From contig NZ_QVRA01000011.1 in assembly GCF_003591655.1 (NCBI RefSeq), positions 100,456 through 164,455 on the forward strand: DNA of 64,000 nt, given 5' to 3'. Positions within the stretch are counted from its first letter, which is position 1. Each line of letters opens with the position of its first letter. The stretch comes from Sphingobium terrigena. GTDB lineage: Bacteria > Pseudomonadota > Alphaproteobacteria > Sphingomonadales > Sphingomonadaceae. The position numbers and the translations under genes were made by a program. Below are positions 27,397 to 36,413 of this stretch, piece after piece. Under the pieces are notes generated by a model, which made no database searches, was not told the DNA's origin, and saw nothing but the letters and a program-made list of their open reading frames with translations.

Positions 27397-27675
27397 ATGA
27401 CGACCGATAGCCCCGTTCAGCCAGCGCCAGCCCCCAACCGCACACCGCCGGGCCGCCGCTTCGTTCCGCATAACGCCGTGCGCCTGTCCCCGGCGCAAGC
27501 CGAACGGCAGGGCCGAGTCACCCGCATCGCGATCGAGAAACTGGGCGCGCCTGCCGCGATCCTGTTCCTCAACAGCCAGCATGACGGCCTGCCCGATCGC
27601 CCGCTGCCGCTCGCGACGACGAGCGAGGACGGCCTGCAATCGGTCCTGCGCCTGCTGGAGCCGAATGCGGCCTGA
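27397..27675 (+). CDS. DUF2384 (MbcA/ParS/Xre-type) domain protein without adjacent toxin
   Basis: A 92-residue protein whose second half fits the DUF2384 toxin-binding domain of Xre/MbcA/ParS antitoxins (LGAPAAILFLNSQHD, then RPLPLATTSEDGLQSVLRLL). In toxin-antitoxin pairs this domain binds a RES-domain toxin, but no RES gene is adjacent and there is no N-terminal Xre helix-turn-helix. It may be an orphan antitoxin-like regulator. Assignment rests on the pattern of the last 40 residues. Confidence 0.6.
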   Translation: MTTDSPVQPAPAPNRTPPGRRFVPHNAVRLSPAQAERQGRVTRIAIEKLGAPAAILFLNSQHDGLPDRPLPLATTSEDGLQSVLRLLEPNAA

Positions 27676-27708
27676 CTTTGTGCCAAGATGCGTTGAACGT
27701 GACCTACT

Positions 27709-27830
27709 CCAACCCCTCCCCCTTTAGGAGGAGGTTGGGTGGGGGTGCACCGCCGCCAGCGTGGACGCGCGGCTTCGCCTTGCTCCCCCGACCCCTCCCC
27801 GCCGGGGAGGGGAGATCAGTCACAATCAAC
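27709..27830. repeat. GC-rich hairpins between convergent genes
   Basis: CCCCTCCCCG (27792-27801) and CGGGGAGGGG (27803-27812) form a perfect palindrome, and further CCCCTCC / GGAGG units lie just left. The region separates the convergent DUF2384 and 3-hydroxybutyrate dehydrogenase genes and may end transcription from both sides. No gene is seen here. Confidence 0.5.
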
Positions 27831-27858
27831 GTTATTTGGTATTACACAGGACCGCGTT

Positions 27859-28650
27859 TCACTGCGCCGTCCATCCGCCGTCGATGCTCATATTCGCGCC
27901 GGTGATGTTGGCGGCGGCGTCGCTGCACAGGAACATCGCCATCGCCGCGACCTGTTCGACCGTCACGAACTGCTTGGTCGGCTGGCCTGCCAGCAGCACG
28001 TCGTTCATCACCTGCTCGCGTGTCATGCCGCGTGCCTTCATCGTGTCGGGGATCTGGTTTTCAACCAGCGGCGTCCAGACATAGCCGGGGGAGATGCAGT
28101 TGGCGGTAATGCCGAAGGTCGCGACTTCCAGCGCCACCGTCTTGGTGAAACCGGCCAGGCCATGCTTGGCGGTCACATAGGCGCTCTTGAACGGAGAGGC
28201 GGTCAGCGAATGGGCGCTGGCGGTCTGGATGATCCGGCCCCATTTCTTGCCCTTCATATAGGGCACCGCCAGCCGCGTCGTGTGGAATGCGCTGGTGAGG
28301 TTCAGCGCGATGATCAGGTTCCATTTGTCGACCGGAAAATCCTCGACCGGGGCGACATGCTGCATCCCGGCATTGTTGATCAATATATCGACCCCGCCAA
28401 AGGCCGTGGCGGCCTCAGCCATCATCGCCTCGATCTGGTCCTGCTTGGTCAGATCATGGCCGCTATAGAGCGCCTTCGCGCCGCTCAGCGCCTCCAGCCC
28501 CAGCCGCTCCTGCTCGATCGCATCCTTGTCGCCAAAGCCGTTGATGACGACATTCGCGCCTTCGCCCGCCAGCGCCTTGGCATAGGCCAGGCCAATGCCG
28601 GAGGTCGATCCGGTGATCAAAGCGGTCTTGCCCGTAAAAGCCTTGCTCAT
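27859..28650 (-). CDS. bdhA: 3-hydroxybutyrate dehydrogenase
   Basis: Short-chain dehydrogenase of 263 residues converting 3-hydroxybutyrate to acetoacetate in polyhydroxybutyrate turnover. The NAD site is GSTSGIG, followed by NNAG, a catalytic serine in TASAHSL and YxxxK in YVTAKHG. The sequence around GMQHVAPVEDFPVDKWN is characteristic of 3-hydroxybutyrate dehydrogenases rather than generic SDRs. The start ATG at 28650 overlaps the patatin stop codon (ATGA), and the two genes share one operon. Confidence 0.92.
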   Translation of the reverse strand: MSKAFTGKTALITGSTSGIGLAYAKALAGEGANVVINGFGDKDAIEQERLGLEALSGAKALYSGHDLTKQDQIEAMMAEAATAFGGVDILINNAGMQHVAPVEDFPVDKWNLIIALNLTSAFHTTRLAVPYMKGKKWGRIIQTASAHSLTASPFKSAYVTAKHGLAGFTKTVALEVATFGITANCISPGYVWTPLVENQIPDTMKARGMTREQVMNDVLLAGQPTKQFVTVEQVAAMAMFLCSDAAANITGANMSIDGGWTAQ

Positions 28651-29822
28651 GCCTTTTTCTCCTTGAGATGATCGGGCGCGTCGAGGTCGAAGGTCGCGCT
28701 CTTGCCGTCCAATATGTTGCGGGCGATCAGGTCGCCCTTGTGCATCACTTCCTCCACTGCGTCGCGGCCCTGGCTCCAATGGTCCAGCATCGTGGCGCGG
28801 GAAAATTCAAAATCCTTCGCCCCGCTTTCCCAGTTGCGGCTGCGGTAGATGAGGTGGACGATGTTAACCGATCCGCCATCCAATATATCCCGCAATGTCT
28901 GCGCTTCCGGTTCGTTGCGCAGTTCGGGCGGCAGCTTTTCGAGCAAGGCCTTGATCGCGCCGTGCTCACGCCGCAGACGCAGATATTGGTCGGTCACCTG
29001 CCGGGTGCGGCTGGAAAACTGAATATCCTTGGCGCGCGAATAGACGTCGGTCATCTGGCGCGGCATCGGCCCTTCGGCGGGGAACAGGTCGACCTGAAAC
29101 ACCAGCATATCTTCGGTCTGATGGTCCAGCACATGGGCCAGCGGGGTGTTGGACACGATGCCGCCATCCCAATACCAGCGCCCGTCAATCTCGACCGGGG
29201 GCAGGCCCGGTGGCAGCGCGCCCGATGCCATGATGTGGCGCGCGTCGATCCGGGTGTTGCCGCCCGGCCCGCGCGTGTCCCAATAGGCGAAATTGCCGGT
29301 CTCGACATCGACCGCGCCGACCGACAGCCGCACCGGCCCGTCATTCAGCAAATCCCAGTCGATACAGGCGTCCAGCGTGTCTTTCAGCGGTGCGCTGTCG
29401 TAAAAGCTGATCGCGCCGGATGATCCTTCGGGCATCATCGTGGCTGGCCACAGGCGCGGGCGGAACATGCCGGGCACGCCGAAGGTCGCGACCGTGCCGG
29501 CGGCGGCCAGATGCGCAATCTCGCGAATATGGTCAATGTCGGGCAGCAGCACATTGGGCATCCCGCCCGACACGGTGTACCAGAATTTCTTGAGGCGGCT
29601 GATCCGCCGGTGCGGCGGGTTGCCCGCGATGATCGCGGCATTGACCGCGCCGATCGAAATACCCGCAACCCAGCTGACATCGACTCCCAGTTCGTCCAGC
29701 CGTTCATAGACGCCCGACTGGAAGGAACCGAGCGCGCCACCCCCCTGAAGCAGCAGCGCGACTTCGCGGGGGAGGGGCAAAGGCGTGCGGGCGCGGCGGA
29801 GGGGCTTGGGCTGATTATCCAT
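28647..29822 (-). CDS. patatin-like phospholipase (DUF3734 type)
   Basis: A 391-residue patatin-family lipid hydrolase. Oxyanion loop GGGALGSFQSG, nucleophile serine in GISIGAVNA and the aspartate of the dyad in YWDGGIVSN are all present. The C-terminal part corresponds to DUF3734, found in the patatin proteins that accompany 3-hydroxybutyrate dehydrogenase. This context suggests lipid or polyhydroxybutyrate granule turnover. ATG 29822 (MDNQPKP) is chosen; an upstream in-frame codon at 29855 is less likely. Confidence 0.9.
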   Translation of the reverse strand: MDNQPKPLRRARTPLPLPREVALLLQGGGALGSFQSGVYERLDELGVDVSWVAGISIGAVNAAIIAGNPPHRRISRLKKFWYTVSGGMPNVLLPDIDHIREIAHLAAAGTVATFGVPGMFRPRLWPATMMPEGSSGAISFYDSAPLKDTLDACIDWDLLNDGPVRLSVGAVDVETGNFAYWDTRGPGGNTRIDARHIMASGALPPGLPPVEIDGRWYWDGGIVSNTPLAHVLDHQTEDMLVFQVDLFPAEGPMPRQMTDVYSRAKDIQFSSRTRQVTDQYLRLRREHGAIKALLEKLPPELRNEPEAQTLRDILDGGSVNIVHLIYRSRNWESGAKDFEFSRATMLDHWSQGRDAVEEVMHKGDLIARNILDGKSATFDLDAPDHLKEKKA

Positions 29823-29968
29823 GATGCGGTGCAATATAGTCTTTGCCGACCGCAATCCAACTTTATGTCGCCAGATAAAATTTGCTTTGTCCGCAACCCT
29901 CTGGCCATCCCGGCGGTTTGCAGCATTCCGTGAATCGGGTAGGCAATGGCCTAAACAGGGAGGGCGTC

Positions 29969-30844
29969 ATGCGTCTCGACGACGAACAGGAAAGCAGCCA
30001 TTTCGAGGTGCAGGACGGCCGGGGTGGCGGCGGTGGTGGCCTTGGCGGCGGGCTAGGAATGCTCCTGCCGCTGATCGGCAGCAAATTCGGCTGCGGTGGC
30101 ATTGCCGTGGTGCTGGTGATTATGGTGGTGATGGGCATCAATCCGCTCAGCCTGATCGGCGGGGGTGGCGGCGGGCAGCCGGTCCAGACGCAGCGCCCTG
30201 CGACGACCGAACTGACCGACATTCAGCGCACGTCACTCAAAGTGCTGGGATCGACCGAGCGCCGCTGGGACGAGATATTCACGGCGTCAGGCGAGCAATA
30301 TCCGCCGCCCACTTTGGTATTCTACAGCCAGAATGGCCAGTCGGGCTGCGGCGCGGCGCAGGCGGCGATGGGGCCGTTCTACTGCCCGGCCGATCAGCGC
30401 ATTTATATCGACACCGATTTTTTCAACGAAATGGAAACACGCTTCAACGCGCCGGGCGATTTCCCGATCGGCTATATCATCGCCCATGAAGTGGGCCATC
30501 ATATCCAGACGATCACGGGGCAAGCGGACCGGATTCGCAAGGCGCAGCAGAGCGCGTCGGAAGCCGAAGGCAATGCGTTGCAGGTGCAGATGGAATTGCA
30601 GGCGGACTGCTATGCCGGGGTTTGGGCGGCGCGCGACACCAATTTGATGGAAGCGGGCGACCTGGAAGAAGGGATGCGCGCAGCCGAGGCGATTGGCGAC
30701 GATACGCTGCAAAAGGCGGCGGGGCGTCGGCCTGTGCCCGAAAGCTTCACCCATGGCAGCAGCGCCCAGCGCATGGCCTGGCTGCGCAAGGGGCTTTCGA
30801 CCGGCGATCCGGCCCAATGCGATACGTTCAAGGGGGTGGTCTGA
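29969..30844 (+). CDS. YpfJ-like neutral zinc metallopeptidase
   Basis: A 291-residue membrane-anchored protein of the Zn_peptidase (YpfJ) family. A glycine-rich N-terminus is followed by one transmembrane helix (about residues 42-60, GGIAVVLVIMVVMG), then the globular domain. The HExxH motif is in IIAHEVGHHIQ, with Glu in ELQADCYAGVWA as likely third ligand. The ATG at 29969 has an AGGGAGGG ribosome site, and earlier in-frame codons from 29882 are unlikely. Function is unknown. Confidence 0.88.
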   Translation: MRLDDEQESSHFEVQDGRGGGGGGLGGGLGMLLPLIGSKFGCGGIAVVLVIMVVMGINPLSLIGGGGGGQPVQTQRPATTELTDIQRTSLKVLGSTERRWDEIFTASGEQYPPPTLVFYSQNGQSGCGAAQAAMGPFYCPADQRIYIDTDFFNEMETRFNAPGDFPIGYIIAHEVGHHIQTITGQADRIRKAQQSASEAEGNALQVQMELQADCYAGVWAARDTNLMEAGDLEEGMRAAEAIGDDTLQKAAGRRPVPESFTHGSSAQRMAWLRKGLSTGDPAQCDTFKGVV

Positions 30845-30847
30845 CGC

Positions 30848-31174
30848 TTATTCCGCGTTGGGCGATCCGGCCGGGGCTGCGTCCGGGCTAAACATCTGGC
30901 CAGTGACGACCGTCGGCGCGACCGTTGTTTCAGGCAGGCCAGCGCCGGGGGCCAGCATGGGCTTTCCGGCTTCGGCCATAGGCTGACCAAAGGCGGGCGC
31001 GTCCACTCCTGCCGATGGCGGGGCGACGGGAATGATGACGGGCGGCGGCGGCGCATCGGCAATAATGGGCTGGGTCGGCGCAGGTTCGGGTGCCTTGGGC
31101 AACATGCTTTGCACGGCCAGCACGATCAGCGGTGCGGCGATCAGCGTGCAGATGGCGAAATTGCGATATATCAT
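30848..31174 (-). CDS. membrane-anchored Pro-rich small protein
   Basis: A 108-residue protein with a single hydrophobic N-terminal helix (FAICTLIAAPLIVLAVQ) and a proline/alanine-rich remainder (PAPTQPIIADAPPPPV). It is probably tethered in the inner membrane with a disordered periplasmic tail. ATG 31174 starts right at the helix. It converges on the YpfJ-like gene, with only 3 bases between the stops. No family is recognised. Confidence 0.55.
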   Translation of the reverse strand: MIYRNFAICTLIAAPLIVLAVQSMLPKAPEPAPTQPIIADAPPPPVIIPVAPPSAGVDAPAFGQPMAEAGKPMLAPGAGLPETTVAPTVVTGQMFSPDAAPAGSPNAE

Positions 31175-31245
31175 CAGGCGAACTCTTAGTGGCGACCGTC
31201 CATCAATTCCGTAAGGGAAATGGGTAAATAAAACCCTATCATCCA

Positions 31246-31452
31246 TCAGTCCGATACTGAATTTCCCCGGTCCAGCCGCGCCAGCAGCGCCGCGATATCA
31301 TCCGGCAGTCCATCGCGCTGCGGTGTATAGGTGGAGCGCAGGGCGTTACCCAAGCCCTCATAGGGCAGGGGAAGCGCGACGGTCACGATCCGCCCGTCGC
31401 CGCTTTTGCGACCCGGTGCCGATCGGCCGGAAGATTTGCGCTGCATTTCCAT
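31246..31452 (-). CDS. NepR-like anti-sigma factor candidate
   Basis: A 68-residue protein whose C-terminal half LGNALRSTYTPQRDGLPDD then ALLARLD fits the NepR pattern (a two-helix anti-sigma fold: LRxxY, a short loop with PDD, LLxxLD). NepR holds the general stress sigma factor EcfG until phosphorylated PhyR removes it. Neither ecfG nor phyR lies nearby, so this would be an orphan paralogue. ATG 31452 or 31446 may start it. It is divergent from glnE. Family assignment is from motif reading only. Confidence 0.6.
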   Translation of the reverse strand: MEMQRKSSGRSAPGRKSGDGRIVTVALPLPYEGLGNALRSTYTPQRDGLPDDIAALLARLDRGNSVSD

Positions 31453-31549
31453 GTCAGTAAGAACGGACGGCGCGCACAAAAGTTTCTGGCGTTCGTCGCA
31501 AGCCCAAGCGATAGCGCCCCAAAGAACGCCCGCCGCGAGGGGAGAGACG

Positions 31550-34240
31550 ATGGTGACGGATTGGCCCGAAACGCAGGCGCGGATACGCGGTCATTCGCCT
31601 TTCCTGACGCGCGCGCTCGACCGTTATCCAGAAGTTGCGGAGGCGCTGGCGACCGGTGACATGGACGCGGCGCTGGCCGTGGCGCAGGCGCTGGGCCAGC
31701 CAGAGGATGGCGTCGCCCGGTCGCTGCGGCGGCGGCGCACGGGGATCGCGCTGGTAACGGCGGCGGCTGACCTGTCGGGGGTCTGGGGGCTGGACCGGGT
31801 GACGCGCACCCTGTCCGACTTCGCCGATAGCGCGGTGGAGGAGGCGCTGGCCGCCGCCATGGCCGAACGCTATCCCGACGCCGAGCATAAGGGCTTTGCC
31901 GTGCTGGCGCTGGGCAAGCATGGCAGCCGGGAACTCAATTATTCGTCGGATATCGACCCGATCCTGCTCTATGATCCGGCCACCCTGCCGCATGGCCCGC
32001 GCGAAGATCCGGCCGATGCGGCGGTCCGAATCGGGCGGCGGATGAGCGAATTGCTGACTGCCCGTGATGCTGACGGCTATGTGTTCCGCGTCGACTTGCG
32101 CCTGCGCCCCTCGCCCGAAGCCACGCCGATCGCGCTGCCGGTGGAGGCGGCGATCGGCTATTATGAATCGACCGCGTTGGGCTGGGAGCAGGCCGCCTTC
32201 ATCCGGTCGCGCGCGGCGGCGGGCGACATCGCGCTGGGCGATTATTTCCTGCGCCAGATTCGCCCCTTTGTCTGGCGGCGGCATCTGGATTTCAGCGCGA
32301 TCGACGCGATCGTCGATATTTCACGCAGGATTCGCGACCATTATGCGCAGGGCCAGGCGTTCGGGCCGGGCTATGATCTGAAGCGCGGGCGCGGCGGCAT
32401 TCGCGAGGTCGAATTTTTCGCGCAGGTTCATCAGCTGATCCATGGCGGGCGCGATCCGGCTCTGCGATCGGGCAATACGCGGCAGGCGCTGGCCGCGCTG
32501 GCGCAGGCGGGCGTGATCGAGCCTGATGTCGCGGCGCAGCTGGACGAGGCTTACATCCTGTTCCGCACGATCGAACATCGGCTCCAGATGGTCGAGGATT
32601 TGCAGACCCATGAACTGCCCAAATCGGCCGCCGCCATGGACAATGTCGCGCGGCTGCATAGCCTGGCCGATGGCGACGCGCTGCTCGACCTGTTGCGGCC
32701 CCAGGTCGAATGGGTGGGGCGCAATTATGACCGGCTCAGCCCGGAACAGGACGACGCCTCGCTGTCGCAGGATGAGGCGCTGCTGGCGGCGCAACTGGCC
32801 GAGATGGGCTTTGCCGATCCGCAAACCGCGCTGGCGCGGATCGCCCACTGGCGTGGCGGAAAGGTGCGGGCGCTGCGCAGCGGTCCCTCGCGCGAGGCGC
32901 TGGAGAGCCTGCTCCCCGGCCTGATGCGTGCGCTGGCGAGTGCGCCCGATCCGTCGCGTGCGCTCAACCGGCTGGACGACATGATCGGGCGGCTGCCCAG
33001 CGCGATCAACTTCTTCAAGCTGCTGGCTGCGCGGCCCGCTTTGGTCGCGTTGCTGGCGGAGATATTGAGCCATGCGCCGACGCTGGCCGATGCGCTGGCG
33101 CGGCGGGCGGAGCTGATCGACGGGCTGATCGACGCCACCGCCTTCGATCCGCCGCCGCCGGTCGATGTGCTTACGGCGCAATTGGCGGCGCTGGAGCCGG
33201 GCGAGGATTATCAGGCCTTGCTCGACCGGGTGCGCCAGCGGGTGGGCGATCGCCGCTTCGCGCTGGGCGCGCAGATCATCCGGGGCGGCGATCCGCTGGA
33301 GGCCGGACGCGGTTATGGCCGGGTGGCGGAGGCCGCGATCGAGGCGCTGGCGGCTGGGACGGTGGCCGAGTTTGAGGCAGTGCATGGCAAGGTGGCGGGT
33401 GGAGAGATCGTTATCCTCGCGCTGGGGCGGCTGGGCGGCGGGGTGCTGACCCATGCGTCGGACCTGGACGTCATCTTCCTGTTCACCGGCGATTTCCGCG
33501 CCGAATCCGATGGACCCAAGCCGCTGGGCGCGACCCAATATTTCAACCGGCTGGCGCAGCGCATCGTCAACGCGCTGTCGGTGCATACCGCGTCCGGCCC
33601 GCTCTATGAGGTCGATACGCGGCTGCGCCCGTCCGGTGCGCAGGGCTTGCTGGCGGTCAGCTTCGACAGTTTCGCCAAATATCAGCGTGAAGAAGCCTGG
33701 GCGTGGGAGCATCTGGCGCTGACGCGGGCGCGGCCGATATTCGGGTCGCCGCAAGCGCGCACGGCGCTGGCCGCCATTCTGACCGAAACGCTGGAAAAAG
33801 ACCGTGATATCAATGATTTGGAGCAAGAAGCGGTCAAGATGCGCGGCGACATCGCCACCCACAAGCCGCCCGCCAGCGATCTGGACGTCAAGCTGGTGCC
33901 GGGCGGTCTGGTCGACCTGGAATTTTTGATCCACATCACCCAATTCCGCTACGGCATGGCCTTTGATCCCGACCTGGGCAAGGCGCTGGCCATGCTGGTC
34001 GCGGCGGGGCATCTGCCCGCTGACCTCATTGCTGCCCATGACCTCATCACACGCTATCTGATTGTGTCCAGGTTAGTGTCGCCTTCGTCGACCGAGCCGC
34101 CCGAAGCGACCCGCCCGCTGGTTGCGCGGGCTTGCGGGGCTGACCATTGGGACAGCCTGCTTGAAAGCTATGCCAAGGCGCGGCAAAGCGTGAGGAAAGC
34201 CTGGGCCGCGCTCGCCGCGCCCTATCAGGAGGACAAATGA
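31550..34240 (+). CDS. glnE: bifunctional glutamine synthetase adenylyltransferase / adenylyl-removing enzyme
   Basis: Adds and removes AMP on glutamine synthetase in response to nitrogen status. The 896 residues hold two nucleotidyltransferase domains with their metal motifs: GSRELNYSSDIDPI in the N-terminal half and GGGVLTHASDLDVI in the C-terminal half. The GRGGIREVEF segment is typical. ATG 31550 has a strong GGGGAGAG site; the frame is open to 31406 but that part lies across the divergent gene. The stop overlaps the start of bcp (ATGATGA-type coupling). Confidence 0.96.
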   Translation: MVTDWPETQARIRGHSPFLTRALDRYPEVAEALATGDMDAALAVAQALGQPEDGVARSLRRRRTGIALVTAAADLSGVWGLDRVTRTLSDFADSAVEEALAAAMAERYPDAEHKGFAVLALGKHGSRELNYSSDIDPILLYDPATLPHGPREDPADAAVRIGRRMSELLTARDADGYVFRVDLRLRPSPEATPIALPVEAAIGYYESTALGWEQAAFIRSRAAAGDIALGDYFLRQIRPFVWRRHLDFSAIDAIVDISRRIRDHYAQGQAFGPGYDLKRGRGGIREVEFFAQVHQLIHGGRDPALRSGNTRQALAALAQAGVIEPDVAAQLDEAYILFRTIEHRLQMVEDLQTHELPKSAAAMDNVARLHSLADGDALLDLLRPQVEWVGRNYDRLSPEQDDASLSQDEALLAAQLAEMGFADPQTALARIAHWRGGKVRALRSGPSREALESLLPGLMRALASAPDPSRALNRLDDMIGRLPSAINFFKLLAARPALVALLAEILSHAPTLADALARRAELIDGLIDATAFDPPPPVDVLTAQLAALEPGEDYQALLDRVRQRVGDRRFALGAQIIRGGDPLEAGRGYGRVAEAAIEALAAGTVAEFEAVHGKVAGGEIVILALGRLGGGVLTHASDLDVIFLFTGDFRAESDGPKPLGATQYFNRLAQRIVNALSVHTASGPLYEVDTRLRPSGAQGLLAVSFDSFAKYQREEAWAWEHLALTRARPIFGSPQARTALAAILTETLEKDRDINDLEQEAVKMRGDIATHKPPASDLDVKLVPGGLVDLEFLIHITQFRYGMAFDPDLGKALAMLVAAGHLPADLIAAHDLITRYLIVSRLVSPSSTEPPEATRPLVARACGADHWDSLLESYAKARQSVRKAWAALAAPYQEDK

Positions 34241-34701
34241 TGCTGGTACAAGGCGACAGCGCGCCCGACGTCGCGCTCAAGGATAGTGATGGCGCGGACT
34301 TCACCCTGGCCCGCTATCGCGGCAAGCCGGTGGTCGTCTATTTCTACCCCAAGGCCGATACGCCCGGTTGCACCAATGAGGCGAAGGATTTTTCCGAACT
34401 GGCCAGCGACTTTGCCGCGATCGGCGTGCCGGTCGTCGGCATATCGAAGGACAAGCCCGCCAAGCTCAGGAAATTCGCCGACAAATATGGCCTTACCGTC
34501 ACTTTGGCGTCGGACGAGCCGGGCGACGCCTGCGAAGCGTTCGGCACCTGGGTCGAAAAGTCGCTCTATGGCCGCAAATATATGGGGATCGAGCGGGCAA
34601 GCTTCCTGATCGACGCGGACGGCACGATCGCGCGGGTCTGGCCCAAGGTGAAGGTCAAGGGCCATGCTGCCGAGGTGCTGGAGGCGGCGAGGGCGCTTTG
34701 A
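34237..34701 (+). CDS. bcp: thioredoxin-dependent peroxiredoxin Bcp
   Basis: A 154-residue peroxiredoxin of the Bcp/PrxQ type that reduces organic peroxides. The peroxidatic cysteine is in ADTPGCTNEAKDF. The resolving cysteine found five positions later in E. coli Bcp is absent here (lysine instead), so it is likely to work as a 1-Cys enzyme or use the later Cys in GDACEAFG. ATG 34237 or 34240 starts it, overlapping the glnE stop. Confidence 0.93.
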   Translation: MMLVQGDSAPDVALKDSDGADFTLARYRGKPVVVYFYPKADTPGCTNEAKDFSELASDFAAIGVPVVGISKDKPAKLRKFADKYGLTVTLASDEPGDACEAFGTWVEKSLYGRKYMGIERASFLIDADGTIARVWPKVKVKGHAAEVLEAARAL

Positions 34702-35498
34702 TCCTGCCTGACAGCGTCGGCGCGGCGTGCCGCCATGTCCTGCTGACCGCCGATCCCCATGCCAAGGTCATGGCCGCGCGCGCCGTGGCGCGGGCGTGGC
34801 GGCTGGGTCGGCTGGCGCATCGGTTCGACGGGACGATGCCCGACCAGCCTGCGCGCCCGGACGCGCCGATATTGCTGCATCCGGGGCAAATGCCCCGGCG
34901 CGGCAAGATGGGGTCGGAACGGTCGCGCATCGCGATGCTCCATGCGCTCGCCCATATCGAATTTGTCGCGATCGACCTCGCCTTCGACCTGATCGGCCGC
35001 TTCGGCGATCAGTTCCCGGCGGCCTTCACGGATGAGTGGATGCAGGTCGGCGCGGAGGAGGCGATGCACTTCGCCCTGCTCGACCGGCGGCTGCGCCAGT
35101 GCGGCAGCCATTATGGCGCGCTTCCCGCGCATGACGGGCTGTGGCAGGCGGCGGAGGAGACCGCGCATGATGTCCTCGCCCGGCTGGCAATCGTGCCGAT
35201 GGTGCTGGAAGCCCGCGCGCTCGACATCACGCCAGCGACCGTCGACCGGTTCGAGGCGGCAGGGGATTTTGCGTCTGCCAAATTTTTGCGCCGCATCATG
35301 GCGGATGAGATTCGCCACGTCGCCGCCGGGACGACATGGTTCCTCGCGGCGACGAACCGATTGGGCCTGTCCGCCCCAAATCATTATCAAATGCTTGTGA
35401 AAAGGCATTTTCGCGGTTCGGTTAAGCCGCCGTTCAACGACTCAGCGCGTCGACAGGCCGGTTTAACGCGCGAATTCTACGCCGCGCTTGCAACATGA
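34698..35498 (+). CDS. DUF455 family ferritin-like protein
   Basis: A 266-residue protein of the DUF455 group, predicted ferritin-like four-helix fold. Candidate di-metal ligands are in HALAHIEFVAIDL, GAEEAMHFALLDRRL and ADEIRHVAAG. The function is not established. The likely start is a TTG at 34698 that overlaps the bcp stop codon (TTGA). glnE, bcp and this gene thus form a tightly coupled three-gene unit. Confidence 0.82.
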   Translation: MILPDSVGAACRHVLLTADPHAKVMAARAVARAWRLGRLAHRFDGTMPDQPARPDAPILLHPGQMPRRGKMGSERSRIAMLHALAHIEFVAIDLAFDLIGRFGDQFPAAFTDEWMQVGAEEAMHFALLDRRLRQCGSHYGALPAHDGLWQAAEETAHDVLARLAIVPMVLEARALDITPATVDRFEAAGDFASAKFLRRIMADEIRHVAAGTTWFLAATNRLGLSAPNHYQMLVKRHFRGSVKPPFNDSARRQAGLTREFYAALAT

Positions 35499-35604
35499 CC
35501 GCCGATTTGCAGTCTGCATGACTGCGGGGGCGATCCAGGTCGCCAAAAAGTAACACGGGAAGCGCCGAGGGGCATAAGCCTCCGGTGACACAGTCGGGGT
35601 CGGC

Positions 35605-36333
35605 ATGTTTGAACTTGATATGATCAATACTCGTGGTGCGCGTTTGTTCCATTCTGCCGTCAAGGCAACACAGATTTTTGCAGGGCTGGGTATTGCAGGC
35701 GCGCTCTGCGCCGCTGCCCCGGCCCATGCAACCGAAACAGACGATCCCTATGGCGATGCGTCGGAAATCAACACCAGCGCCCTTGGGCCGCAGGACGTCG
35801 GTTTCTCCAACCTCTTCTCCAGCCTCCAGCGCCTGGATGGCAATGCCAAGACCGCAGCCTATATCCCGTCGGGCCGCCCGGTCGAAAAACTGTCGCTGAC
35901 CTCCAATTTCGGCGTCCGGTCCGATCCCTTCAACGGCGGCGCACGGATGCACAAGGGGATCGATATTCCAGGTCCCATCGGCACCCCGATCCACGCCACC
36001 GCCGACGGCATCGTCAACCGCGCCGGCTGGGCCAGCGGCTATGGCAACCTCGTCCAGATCTCGCACGGCAGCGGCATGGAAACGCGCTACGGCCATATGT
36101 CCAAGCTGCTCGTGCCAGCCAACAGCTTCGTCAAGCGCGGCCAGATCATCGGCCTGATGGGTTCGACCGGCCGCTCGACCGGCAGCCACCTCCACTATGA
36201 AGTCCGTGTCGACGGCGCCGCGATCAACCCGCTCCCCTTCGTCGCCGGTCCCGATTATCTGGTGGCGATGAACAGCAAGCCCCCGATCGCCATGGGTGGC
36301 CCGACCAAGGCGCAGGAAAAGAGCGTCGACTGA
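35605..36333 (+). CDS. M23 family metallopeptidase (LytM-type), exported
   Basis: A 242-residue cell-wall endopeptidase-like protein. The signal peptide covers residues about 15-45 (GLGIAGALCAAAPAHA). The LytM domain carries the zinc motifs MHKGIDI (H..D) and SHLHYEV (HxH), plus the typical GYGNLVQISHG and TRYGHMS segments, so activity looks intact. No coiled-coil region is present, so it resembles the short secreted class rather than EnvC. A strong terminator follows. Confidence 0.9.
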   Translation: MFELDMINTRGARLFHSAVKATQIFAGLGIAGALCAAAPAHATETDDPYGDASEINTSALGPQDVGFSNLFSSLQRLDGNAKTAAYIPSGRPVEKLSLTSNFGVRSDPFNGGARMHKGIDIPGPIGTPIHATADGIVNRAGWASGYGNLVQISHGSGMETRYGHMSKLLVPANSFVKRGQIIGLMGSTGRSTGSHLHYEVRVDGAAINPLPFVAGPDYLVAMNSKPPIAMGGPTKAQEKSVD

Positions 36334-36353
36334 TCGCGCTTTTATCGACATTC

Positions 36354-36393
36354 GCAAAAGCCCCGGCACCCCATGGGTTGCCGGGGCTTTTGC
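36354..36393. terminator. bidirectional intrinsic terminator
   Basis: GCAAAAGCCCCGGCA and TGCCGGGGCTTTTGC form a 15-bp stem with a 10-base loop; the A-run on the left and T-run on the right allow termination on either strand. It lies 20 bp after the M23 peptidase stop. Confidence 0.9.
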
Positions 36394-36413
36394 GTGCGCC
36401 TATCTAGGGTGCC

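Noticed and set aside
31453..31549. EcfG-type promoter (GGAAC, about 17 bases, CGTT) before the NepR-like gene
   Set aside because: No such pair is visible in the gap on either strand.
32321..34039. 572-residue minus-strand frame inside glnE
   Set aside because: glnE shows both adenylyltransferase domains in full; the antisense frame has no family features.
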